Assembly: GCA_035543875.1 (NCBI GenBank)
Contig: DATKIY010000184.1
Span: 1 to 14,002 of the forward strand
Length of the DNA stretch: 14,002 nt
Source of the DNA: DATKIY01 sp035543875
GTDB taxonomy: Bacteria; Actinomycetota; Actinomycetes; JAHEKZ01
Direction of reading: 5' to 3'
Notes under the pieces: generated by a model
Seen by the model: only the letters and a program-made list of their open reading frames with translations
What the model was told of the DNA's origin: nothing
Database searches by the model: none
Shown: one piece after another, positions 7,498 through 12,399 of the stretch
Layout of the letters: each line of letters starts with the position of its first letter
How positions within the stretch are numbered: position 1 is the first letter of the stretch
Translations under genes and position numbers: made by a program

Positions 7498-8103
7498 CTA
7501 GTCGGAAATTCCGGCAGCCTGGCGCGAGGCCGACCAACCGTCGAGAAATCCCCGTGCCCGTTCGGTATCGGGATTGGATTCAAGCAGCGCCCAGAATCGG
7601 CGGTTGTGACTGGGTTCGATGAGATGCGCTAACTCATGGAGCAAGACGTAGTCGACGACGAACTCGGGCATTCCCTGCATCCGGTCAGATAGTCGAATGG
7701 ATCGGTCGTCGATCGTGCATGACCCCCAGCGAGTGCGTTGGTTGTCGACCCACCGGACACTCGCGGGGACCGCCCGCCCGTCGAGATACCTCTGCGACAA
7801 CCGAGCTGCTCGAGCCAGCAGCTGCTGGTCGCTCGGCCGAGCGCGCCGGTCCTGCGCCTCAAGTCGTTCCAACATTTCTGCCACCCAGCGCTTTTCTTCG
7901 GCGCGCGTCATGCGTGCGGGCAACAAGACGATGGTGCGCTCGCCTTCGCGATATGCAGATACGGTGCGTCGCCGCCGGGCACTCCTTCGGATCTCGATCT
8001 GCGGGTCGCTCCGCTCTTTCGTCCGTTGGCCGCCCGGTTCGCTGCTGTGCTGATTGCTCTGTTCGTTGCCCTGCTGACTGCTGGGAGACGTGGCTGCTGG
8101 CAT
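7498..8103 (-). CDS. YgjP-like metallopeptidase (DUF45, M48-type annotation)
   Basis: This 201-residue protein has the family's RWGSCT motif at about 125-130, followed by LLHELAHLIEPSHNRRFW (154-171). That holds HExxH (His156, Glu157, His160) and the third ligand His166, so all zinc-binding residues are present. A basic β-strand segment (IRRSARRRRTVSAYREGERTIVLLP, about 38-62) matches the N-terminal part of YgjP-type proteins. The first 35 residues are Gln/Ser/Glu-rich and look disordered; the true start could be further in, but no better Shine-Dalgarno is visible, and a -10-like TACCGT lies 6 nt before the ATG. No signal peptide is present, so it is probably cytoplasmic. The substrate is unknown. 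It is convergent with the NUDIX gene and divergent from the non-coding island upstream of DUF5679. Confidence 0.9.
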   Translation of the reverse strand: MPAATSPSSQQGNEQSNQHSSEPGGQRTKERSDPQIEIRRSARRRRTVSAYREGERTIVLLPARMTRAEEKRWVAEMLERLEAQDRRARPSDQQLLARAARLSQRYLDGRAVPASVRWVDNQRTRWGSCTIDDRSIRLSDRMQGMPEFVVDYVLLHELAHLIEPSHNRRFWALLESNPDTERARGFLDGWSASRQAAGISD

Positions 8104-8109
8104 GACGTC

Positions 8110-8115
8110 ACGGTA
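8110..8115 (-). promoter_or_regulatory. -10-like box close to the YgjP-like gene start
   Basis: TACCGT (TANNNT) ends 6 nt before the ATG at 8103 and there is no Shine-Dalgarno, fitting a leaderless transcript. The base stretch 8103-8110 is the perfect palindrome TGACGTCA, covering the start codon. Confidence 0.3.
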
Positions 8116-8272
8116 CGACGAACCACTGACATCGCGATGCGGTGTGGCTGACCTAGCTGAAACTCGGGCTCGATGCCCCCATCAGAGATTTGTTGGAAAT
8201 TTTTTCTCCTCCACACCCTTGGGACAAGGTCCTTGCAGGTCACGTGGCTGTGACGGCCAACTCTGGTTTTCC

Positions 8273-8336
8273 GTCCCCAGGTTGTGAACCGTTCATCAAC
8301 AGCGACACGCCTCACTGTCCCCAGGATGTCCCCAGG
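8273..8336 (+). repeat. three copies of GTCCCCAGG
   Basis: Exact copies occur at 8273-8281, 8317-8325 and 8328-8336. The last two are in tandem with an 11-bp period (TGTCCCCAGG each), one helical turn, and end 28 bp before the -35 at 8365. They could be binding sites for an activator of the downstream promoter (inference). Confidence 0.5.
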
Positions 8337-8337
8337 G

Positions 8338-8346
8338 TCATCCACA
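8338..8346 (+). promoter_or_regulatory. DnaA-box-like site (one mismatch)
   Basis: TCATCCACA differs from the consensus TTATCCACA at one base. It follows directly after the GTCCCCAGG tandem and precedes the promoter at 8365-8394. Confidence 0.35.
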
Positions 8347-8364
8347 CCAGCTTTCATGATCTCG

Positions 8365-8394
8365 TTGACGGGATCACCACAACGGCCCTAGCGT
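8365..8394 (+). promoter_or_regulatory. sigma70-like promoter for the structured RNA / DUF5679 leader
   Basis: TTGACG (8365-8370) and TAGCGT (8389-8394) are separated by 18 bp and match the actinobacterial housekeeping pattern TTGACN/TANNNT. The predicted +1 falls at about 8400-8403, immediately before the 5' arm of the hairpin structure at 8404. Confidence 0.5.
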
Positions 8395-8400
8395 CTGGCC

Positions 8401-8480
8401 CGACGAAGCCCCCGGGATAACGGAGCGAGCGTTCGCAAGGGGAAGGCGAACGAACGCATCACGCGACCCGGGGGTTTCGC
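8401..8480 (+). ncRNA. candidate structured small RNA or 5' leader element
   Basis: Outer arms CGAAGCCCCCGGG (8404-8416) and CCCGGGGGTTTCG (8467-8479) pair over 13 bp including one G-U. Inside, CGTTCGC (8430-8436) pairs with GCGAACG (8446-8452) around a 9-nt purine loop AAGGGGAAG. Promoter-like hexamers end 9 bp before the 5' arm. After the 3' arm there are only three T residues in a row, so it is a poor intrinsic terminator; the RNA may continue into the DUF5679 gene as a leader of about 270 nt. It does not match the SRP RNA, tRNA or 6C RNA features I know. Unidentified. Confidence 0.4.
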
Positions 8481-8487
8481 TATGCCC

Positions 8488-8496
8488 TGTGGATAA
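8488..8496 (-). promoter_or_regulatory. perfect DnaA box
   Basis: TGTGGATAA is the exact complement of TTATCCACA. It lies 8 bp downstream of the hairpin structure. A single box can occur by chance, but its pairing with 8338-8346 around the promoter and hairpin is notable. Confidence 0.4.
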
Positions 8497-8542
8497 CTTG
8501 TTGTTCTCGGAACCTGATGGCTGCCCAGACCGGACTTGACGC

Positions 8543-8571
8543 CCAACATGGCCAGGAAGTCCCCATGTTGG
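8543..8571 (+). repeat. 9-bp inverted repeat in the DUF5679 leader
   Basis: CCAACATGG (8543-8551) and CCATGTTGG (8563-8571) are perfect inverted copies with an 11-nt spacer. It starts two bases after a TTGACG at 8536-8541. It could be a dimeric operator or an RNA hairpin. Confidence 0.5.
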
Positions 8572-8605
8572 CCCCCGCGCAGGCGTATCGTGCCAACCGC
8601 CAGCC

Positions 8606-8624
8606 GGCCACGGCCTGCGTGGCC
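8606..8624 (+). repeat. 7-bp hairpin in the DUF5679 leader
   Basis: GGCCACG and CGTGGCC flank a 5-nt loop (GCCTG), 34 bp before the DUF5679 ribosome binding site. A TANNNT-like TATCGT lies at 8586-8591. Confidence 0.4.
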
Positions 8625-8672
8625 CCCAAGTCGGGACGAGGTTGTCCCGCCGACAGCAGGAGGACATCCACG

Positions 8673-8828
8673 ATGGCCGAGAGCTACACCGGCGACGCCT
8701 ACTGCGTGAAGTGCAAGGAAAAGCGGGACTTCACCGGTGAGGTACACGTCACGAATGGTCGTCGCATGGCCAAGGGCATTTGTCCGGTCTGCGGCACCAA
8801 ACTCAACCGCATCCTCGGAAAAGCCTAA
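8673..8828 (+). CDS. DUF5679 small zinc-ribbon protein
   Basis: The ATG at 8673 is preceded by AGGAGG (8658-8663) at 9-nt spacing and encodes 51 residues. Two CxxC pairs, CVKC (11-14) and CPVC (37-40), form a small zinc ribbon, with a basic NGRRMAKG segment between. The sequence MAESYTGDAYCVKCKEKRDF matches DUF5679 as I know it. Function is unknown; a small zinc ribbon of this type may bind nucleic acid or a protein partner (inference). It appears to be a single-gene unit with its own long leader and a strong terminator 25 bp after the stop. Confidence 0.88.
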   Translation: MAESYTGDAYCVKCKEKRDFTGEVHVTNGRRMAKGICPVCGTKLNRILGKA

Positions 8829-8853
8829 CTGCCCCACCACTTCCCACACCTTG

Positions 8854-8900
8854 CGTGAGGGACCTGGCCGTCACCGGCTAGGTCCCTCACGTTTTTTCTT
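8854..8900 (+). terminator. intrinsic terminator after DUF5679
   Basis: CGTGAGGGACCT (8854-8865) pairs perfectly with AGGTCCCTCACG (8880-8891), and GGCCG/CGGCT extends the stem by five pairs (one G-T) to a TCAC loop. TTTTTTCTT follows. It is a 17-bp stem with a T-tract, the strongest terminator in the window. Confidence 0.93.
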
Positions 8901-8962
8901 GCTTCGTACCAACGCTGTGGACGGCCGGCCTGGCCGCATTGGAAACGTGCCACGCTCCGCCC

Positions 8963-10003
8963 ATGCGTCCCATGCTCAACCCAGCCCTGCGCCGCGTGTG
9001 GCGCGACCCAAACACGGTTCAGTTCGGGGTCGACGTGCAAACGCCGGTGCTGCTCACAGGTGTGGGCGACGAGACGGCAGAACTACTGCGCAAGCTCGAC
9101 GGCACGCACGATTGGCGTGAGTTCGTCCCCAGCTCAAGTGACAACGGCGATTCCGCACGTCATGTCGAGTCGCTGCTCAATCGACTGTCGGCACTGAACG
9201 TGCTCATCGACGGAGCCTCCTGGCCAGGGGGCAGGGGACTTTCGGTGGCAGCACGTGCGCGGCTGGCTCCCGACCTAGCGGCCGCGGCACTTCGAACGAC
9301 GCCGGGTGACCCAGCACGCCAATGCAATCGGTTCGCGGAAACCGCGGTCGGCATCGTCGGAGTTGGACGACTCGGTGCGGTGATTGCCACGCTGTTGACT
9401 GCATCAGGAGTTGGCCGAGTAGATGTTCACGACGATGGCTTGGTTGAGTCACATGACGTGTGCGTGGGCGGCTTCGAGCCGTCCGATGTGGGGCACAAAC
9501 GCAAGGACATCTCTCGAAGTCTTTCGACCTGGGAAACCATGCCGCCAGTCACTGGACCCCGAACGTTCACGATCATCACTGACGAATCAGACACTCGGAT
9601 CGTGAGCCAACAGCAAGCGTCACTGGGGATCCCGCACCTGCTCGTGAGCTCGACCGAGGCGATAGCAAAAGTCGGCCCGTTGGTACTCCCCGGCAAAAGC
9701 GCCTGTCTGCGTTGTATTGACCTTGAGCACAGTGAGCGAGATGCAGGCTGGCCCAAAGTGGTGGTTCAGCCGAACACTGGCGCTGGGATCGTGGCGCGCG
9801 ACAGCAACCTCACCGTCAGCACTGCCGCCCTGGCCGCTGTGCACGTCCTGTCGTGGCTTTCAGGAACAAATCCAGCATCGGTCAATGGGGTCATTGAGCT
9901 TCATCTCGCTGACGGCGCCACCTATCGGCGCAGTGCTCGGTTTCATCCGGCTTGCGGCTGCGCGTGGTCGGCCGAGAGCCGGCAGGACACAATGGCGGGA
10001 TGA
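8963..10003 (+). CDS. ThiF/E1-like adenylyltransferase-fold protein
   Basis: This is a 346-residue protein from the ATG at 8963; an in-frame TTG at 8939 and an ATG at 8972 are alternatives, and none has a clear Shine-Dalgarno. The first 120 residues are not a recognised domain, though VQTPVLLTGVGDETAELLRKLDGTHDW resembles the N-terminal region of cyclodehydratase-like ThiF proteins. A Rossmann nucleotide-binding core starts at VGIVGVGRLGAVIATLL, with GVGRLG at 133-138. Two cysteine pairs, CLRC (248-251) and CGC (331-333), probably bind structural zinc as in ThiF/MoeB/E1 proteins. An adenylylation role is inferred from the fold; no ubiquitin-like or peptide substrate gene is nearby. Its TGA overlaps the AarF start (ATGA), so both are translated from one mRNA. 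Confidence 0.82.
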   Translation: MRPMLNPALRRVWRDPNTVQFGVDVQTPVLLTGVGDETAELLRKLDGTHDWREFVPSSSDNGDSARHVESLLNRLSALNVLIDGASWPGGRGLSVAARARLAPDLAAAALRTTPGDPARQCNRFAETAVGIVGVGRLGAVIATLLTASGVGRVDVHDDGLVESHDVCVGGFEPSDVGHKRKDISRSLSTWETMPPVTGPRTFTIITDESDTRIVSQQQASLGIPHLLVSSTEAIAKVGPLVLPGKSACLRCIDLEHSERDAGWPKVVVQPNTGAGIVARDSNLTVSTAALAAVHVLSWLSGTNPASVNGVIELHLADGATYRRSARFHPACGCAWSAESRQDTMAG

Positions 10004-11313
10004 CCGACCTCCCGCGACGCGCCGTGACTCGGTCAGCCAAGTTGGCGACTCTCCCCATCGGGTTCGCCGGCCGCACGGTTGTGGGCTTTGGCAAGCGCGT
10101 CGGTGGACGACCGGCGGAGGCTGTGCTCGCAGAGGTCCAGCAGCGAACTGCCGAGCAGATGTTCAAAGTGCTCGGCGAGCTCAAAGGCGGCGCCATGAAG
10201 GTGGGCCAGGCCATGTCGGTGTTCGAAGCGGCGTTGCCTGAGGAACTAGCCGCGCCTTATCGGGCCTCACTTGCCCAGTTACAGGAGGCCGCGCCAGCCC
10301 TGCCCGCTGAGAAAGTCCACCAAGTCATGGCCGAGCACATCGGACCACGTTGGCGCACGCGCTTTGAGTCGTTCGATGACGAACCAGCAGCAGCGGCGTC
10401 GATCGGACAGGTACATCGGGCGGTGTGGCGGGACGGACGCGAGGTCGCCGTAAAGATTCAGTATCCGGGCGCTGGCGCCGCGCTGATGTCAGACCTGAAG
10501 CAGATAGGGCGGATGATGCGCCTGGTCGGCCCACTTGCCCCCGGCATGGACATGAAGCCGTTGGTGGCCGAAATGCAAAGCCGGATGGCCGAAGAGCTCG
10601 ACTACCACCGTGAAGCCAGGGTCCAACGTCGGTACGCCAAGACCTACGCCGACGATCCGGACTTCGCCATCCCCGACGTCGTTGCGGTCACGGACCAGGT
10701 GTTGGTCTCGACGTGGCTGGAAGGTACGCCCATTCGCCGCATCATCACCGACGGTGACCAAAGCCAGCGGGACCGCGCCGGTCTGCTCCTCGTGCGGTTC
10801 CTCTATTCCGGCCCTGCCCGGGCGGGACTGCTCCACGCCGACCCGCATCCAGGAAACTTCCGACTGATGCCGGACGGTCGACTGGGCGTTCTCGACTTCG
10901 GGGCAGTTGATCGACTCCCCGGCGGACTGCCTCGTCCGATCGGCCACCTGGCACGCCTGGCCATTGACGGGGGCGCCGATGCAGTGCTGGCCGGACTACG
11001 TAAGGAAGGTTTCGTACGCCCGGGGGTCGAGGTTGACGCGCAAACGCTGCTCGACTACCTACTCCCGCTGCTGGAGCCCGTCCGCAACGAACAGTTCCAC
11101 TTTCGGCGCGAATGGCTACGCGCCGAGGCGCTTCGGTTGGCAGACCTCCGGCAGGCCACGGTCGGCATGAAACTCAACCTGCCGCCCTCATACCTGCTGA
11201 TCCATCGAGTCACTCTCGGAGTCATGGGAGTGCTCTGCCAACTCGACTGCACCGCGCCATTCCAGGCAGAGTGCGAGCGGTGGGTCCCAGGTTTCGCTCG
11301 CTCCACCAAATAA
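10000..11313 (+). CDS. AarF/ABC1/UbiB atypical kinase (Rv3197-like)
   Basis: This 437-residue protein starts at ATG 10000 within the ATGA overlap with the ThiF-like gene. All ABC1/UbiB hallmarks are present: KxGQ (Lys67 to Gln70 in GGAMKVGQAMS), the alanine-rich loop AAAASIGQVH (130-139) that replaces a glycine loop, the ATP lysine Lys152 in VAVKIQYPG, Glu199 in EELDYHREA, the catalytic segment HADPHPGN (279-286), and DFG (299-301). No transmembrane anchor is seen at the C-terminus. The family includes UbiB/COQ8, which support quinone synthesis through ATPase activity. In M. tuberculosis the syntenic Rv3197 sits beside whiB7 and has been linked to drug tolerance, as I recall. A terminator follows 12 bp after the stop. 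Confidence 0.93.
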   Translation: MTDLPRRAVTRSAKLATLPIGFAGRTVVGFGKRVGGRPAEAVLAEVQQRTAEQMFKVLGELKGGAMKVGQAMSVFEAALPEELAAPYRASLAQLQEAAPALPAEKVHQVMAEHIGPRWRTRFESFDDEPAAAASIGQVHRAVWRDGREVAVKIQYPGAGAALMSDLKQIGRMMRLVGPLAPGMDMKPLVAEMQSRMAEELDYHREARVQRRYAKTYADDPDFAIPDVVAVTDQVLVSTWLEGTPIRRIITDGDQSQRDRAGLLLVRFLYSGPARAGLLHADPHPGNFRLMPDGRLGVLDFGAVDRLPGGLPRPIGHLARLAIDGGADAVLAGLRKEGFVRPGVEVDAQTLLDYLLPLLEPVRNEQFHFRREWLRAEALRLADLRQATVGMKLNLPPSYLLIHRVTLGVMGVLCQLDCTAPFQAECERWVPGFARSTK

Positions 11314-11325
11314 AGCGCCACATAA

Positions 11326-11360
11326 AGAAGGGGCCGTTCGGTTGGGAACGACCCCTTCTT
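11326..11360 (+). terminator. terminator hairpin between aarF and the whiB7 unit, possibly bidirectional
   Basis: AGAAGGGG-C-CGTTC (11326-11339) pairs with GAACG-A-CCCCTTCT (11346-11359) around GGTTGG: 8 plus 5 pairs with one C/A mismatch. On the plus strand only a broken T-rich tail (TTCTT, then CTCTTT) follows. On the minus strand CTTTATG follows, so it may also stop transcripts from the whiB7 side. Confidence 0.75.
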
Positions 11361-11383
11361 CGGCAAATCTCTTTCGGCAAATC
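11359..11383. repeat. short tandem direct repeat TTCGGCAAATC
   Basis: Two exact 11-bp copies, 11359-11369 and 11373-11383, lie with a 14-bp period just after the terminator. No function is evident; it could be a small duplication in the convergent gap. Confidence 0.6.
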
Positions 11384-11389
11384 CTCCTG

Positions 11390-11426
11390 GTAAGGGTCAG
11401 CCAGTTTTTCGGCTGTCTGTCCTTAC
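11390..11426 (-). terminator. imperfect hairpin at the end of the whiB7 unit
   Basis: GTAAGG (11390-11395) pairs with CCTTAC (11421-11426), and CAGCC (11398-11402) with GGCTG (11411-11415). It overlaps the stop of the small basic ORF. No T-tract follows on the minus strand, so it may act as an RNA 3'-end stabiliser rather than a terminator. Confidence 0.35.
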
Positions 11427-11605
11427 TCAACGTTGGCTGCCGACAACGCGGCCTGTAGAGCAGCTTCTCGCGCTCTGCAGGCGGCCCGTTCGGCACGCCG
11501 CTGTGCTCGGCGAGCGGCTATAACGCGAACCGCTCGTGAGCTGAGTTGACTATCTCGCAGCCTCATCTGGTGATGAACGCGGGCGAGATCTTCATGAAGC
11601 ATCAT
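11423..11605 (-). CDS. small arginine-rich helical protein downstream of whiB7
   Basis: The ATG at 11605 has a strong Shine-Dalgarno (AAGGAG, 6 nt upstream) and encodes 60 residues. After MMLHEDLARVHHQMRLRDSQ the protein is dominated by Arg and Ala (for example ARRAQRRAERAACRAREAAL), strongly predicted helical and very basic, with one cysteine and no membrane segment. A second in-frame ATG directly follows (11602). It begins 48 bp after the whiB7 stop, in the same direction with no terminator between, so it is probably co-induced with whiB7. I recall similar short MMLHEDLAR-type ORFs in other actinobacteria but no function. RNA, ribosome or membrane binding would fit the charge (inference). 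Confidence 0.7.
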   Translation of the reverse strand: MMLHEDLARVHHQMRLRDSQLSSRAVRVIAARRAQRRAERAACRAREAALQAALSAANVE

Positions 11606-11653
11606 GATGGTCTCCTTGACAAAGTGGTTTGAAAGTTTGGTTGTGAGCTTCTG

Positions 11654-11974
11654 CTAGGCAGCGTTCTTACGAGGGCGGCCGCGCGGACGCTTACGCGCCA
11701 CCACGACTCCCTGTGCGAACAGCTCGCCACCCCACACACCCCAGGGCTCGCGACGTTCCAGTGCGCCTTCAAGGCAAGCGGCCCGCAGCGGACATTCGCG
11801 GCAGAGCGCCTTGGCCTCTTCGACACCTTGCGGTGTCTCGGCGAACCAGAGCTCGGGGTCCTGGATGTGACACGGCAAGGCCGCGCCACCAGGGGCGGGG
11901 TGGACCACGGGGTCGAACGCCGAAATCGGGCGGTCGAGCGTGGCCAACGCCGAGTCGATCGTCAGCGTGGTCAT
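11654..11974 (-). CDS. whiB7: redox-responsive transcriptional activator WhiB7 (WblC)
   Basis: This is a 106-residue Wbl protein. The Fe-S ligands are Cys35, Cys58, Cys61 and Cys67, in the CxxC arrangement of the family. PWGVWGGE (77-84) is the β-turn motif that contacts the primary sigma factor. The C-terminus carries the AT-hook RPRGRPRK (96-103), which distinguishes WhiB7/WblC from other Wbl proteins. In mycobacteria and Streptomyces this protein activates ribosome-targeting antibiotic resistance genes, including its own. The N-terminal 30 residues are longer than in M. tuberculosis WhiB7. The start at ATG 11974 is set by a full-length Shine-Dalgarno (AAGGAGGTGACC at 11980-11991). It lies between aarF and uvrD2, as Rv3197A does. 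Its leader contains a translated upstream ORF and an intrinsic terminator. Confidence 0.96.
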   Translation of the reverse strand: MTTLTIDSALATLDRPISAFDPVVHPAPGGAALPCHIQDPELWFAETPQGVEEAKALCRECPLRAACLEGALERREPWGVWGGELFAQGVVVARKRPRGRPRKNAA

Positions 11975-12019
11975 CGGCGGGTCACCTCCTTCGAGGTCTT
12001 CGTGGGTGGTGGGCCATAC

Positions 12020-12057
12020 AAAAAGGCCACGGATCCGAGGGTGTCGGGTCCGTGGCC
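12020..12057 (-). terminator. intrinsic terminator inside the whiB7 5' leader (attenuator)
   Basis: Read on the minus strand, GGCCACGGA pairs with TCCGTGGCC (9 bp), then a C/A mismatch, then CCGA with TCGG and a CACCC loop, immediately followed by TTTTTG. It lies between the leader ORF stop and whiB7, 46 nt before the start codon. The 5' arm is also complementary, with bulges, to the end of the leader ORF (12104-12122), which offers an antiterminator alternative. Confidence 0.9.
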
Positions 12058-12071
12058 TGGCTTTCAGCCAG
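12057..12071 (-). other. short hairpin next to the whiB7 attenuator
   Basis: CTGGCT-GAA-AGCCAG forms a 6-bp stem with a 3-nt loop directly upstream of the terminator stem and shares its edge. It could stack on the terminator or be opened when the alternative pairing forms. Confidence 0.5.
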
Positions 12072-12080
12072 CTTTGTGAG

Positions 12081-12263
12081 CTAGGCCGGTGGGCTCCAGA
12101 CGGAAAGACCCGGGACAACGTCATCGGTGCTGTGCGTGCGCACGTAGGCTCCACGAGCGCTTGCAGACACACCGGTGCCCCGCTGCTTGGCGGAGATGCC
12201 GAAGGCAACCGCGGGCGCAGCGAAACGACGATCAGGCGTCATCCCTACGTTTTTCTCCACCAC
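12081..12263 (-). CDS. whiB7 leader peptide (upstream ORF)
   Basis: A full Shine-Dalgarno (AAGGAGGTGACC, 12264-12275), the same 12 bases as before whiB7, precedes GTG GTG GAG. Starting at 12263 gives 60 residues; the second GTG (12260) gives 59 and better spacing. The peptide opens VVEKNVGMTPDRRFAAPAV, is moderately basic and has no known domain. The stop TAG (12081-12083) lies 24 nt before the terminator stem. Its last codons (VVPGLSVW) overlap the sequence complementary to the terminator's 5' arm. In the published mycobacterial and Streptomyces model a translated uORF lets the ribosome sense translation stress, and stalling permits read-through to whiB7; the arrangement here fits that model. 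The frame is also open upstream to 12290, but without a ribosome binding site. Confidence 0.8.
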   Translation of the reverse strand: MVEKNVGMTPDRRFAAPAVAFGISAKQRGTGVSASARGAYVRTHSTDDVVPGLSVWSPPA

Positions 12264-12337
12264 GGTCACCTCCTTCTTCGTTACGGCCACACGTTGCTCT
12301 GATTCCCATCAATCAGCGCGCGACGGCGTTCTGCAGA

Positions 12338-12377
12338 AGGGTAGAACCTCGCCACGAACCGATGCAAGTGAATTAAT
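12338..12377 (-). promoter_or_regulatory. whiB7 promoter with AT-rich WhiB7 box
   Basis: On the minus strand the order is ATTAATT (12371-12377), three bases, TTGCAT as -35 (12362-12367), an 18-bp spacer, and TACCCT as -10 (12338-12343). WhiB7-dependent promoters are known to carry an AT-rich stretch 3-8 bp upstream of -35, bound by the AT-hook, so this arrangement predicts autoactivation. Transcription would begin near 12331, giving a leader of about 357 nt. The AT-rich box lies 22 bp downstream of the uvrD2 stop. Confidence 0.7.
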
Positions 12378-12399
12378 GTGCGATTCGCCCATCAGATGA

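Larger units (their letters stand above)
8104..8672. other. 569-bp non-coding island upstream of DUF5679
   Basis: No ORF here has a credible start, ribosome binding site or family match. The island holds, from left to right, an AT-rich patch (about 8196-8208), three GTCCCCAGG copies, a DnaA-box-like site, a sigma70-like promoter, a stable hairpin structure, a second DnaA-box-like site, and two perfect inverted repeats before the DUF5679 ribosome binding site. This is unusually large and structured for the window, where other gaps are mostly 3-170 bp. Confidence 0.7.

Noticed and set aside
8404..8479. The 76-nt structure as a tRNA or SRP RNA
   Set aside because: The length suits a tRNA, but there is no T-loop GTTCRANNC or cloverleaf. 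The SRP core with GGAAG and AGCA internal loops in the right context is also absent.
8338..8496. Chromosomal origin (oriC)
   Set aside because: Only two DnaA-box-like sites, no AT-rich unwinding element beside them, and no dnaA, dnaN or rpmH nearby.
8388..8849. Minus-strand ORF of 153 codons across the island and DUF5679
   Set aside because: It reads through the antisense of DUF5679 and the structured RNA stem, has no ribosome binding site, and resembles no family.
4984..10003. A molybdenum cofactor cluster with MoaE plus ThiF-like protein as MoeB
   Set aside because: The two are 3.5 kb apart on opposite strands, the ThiF-like protein has a different N-terminal region from MoeB, and no moaA, moaC, moaD or mog gene is present.
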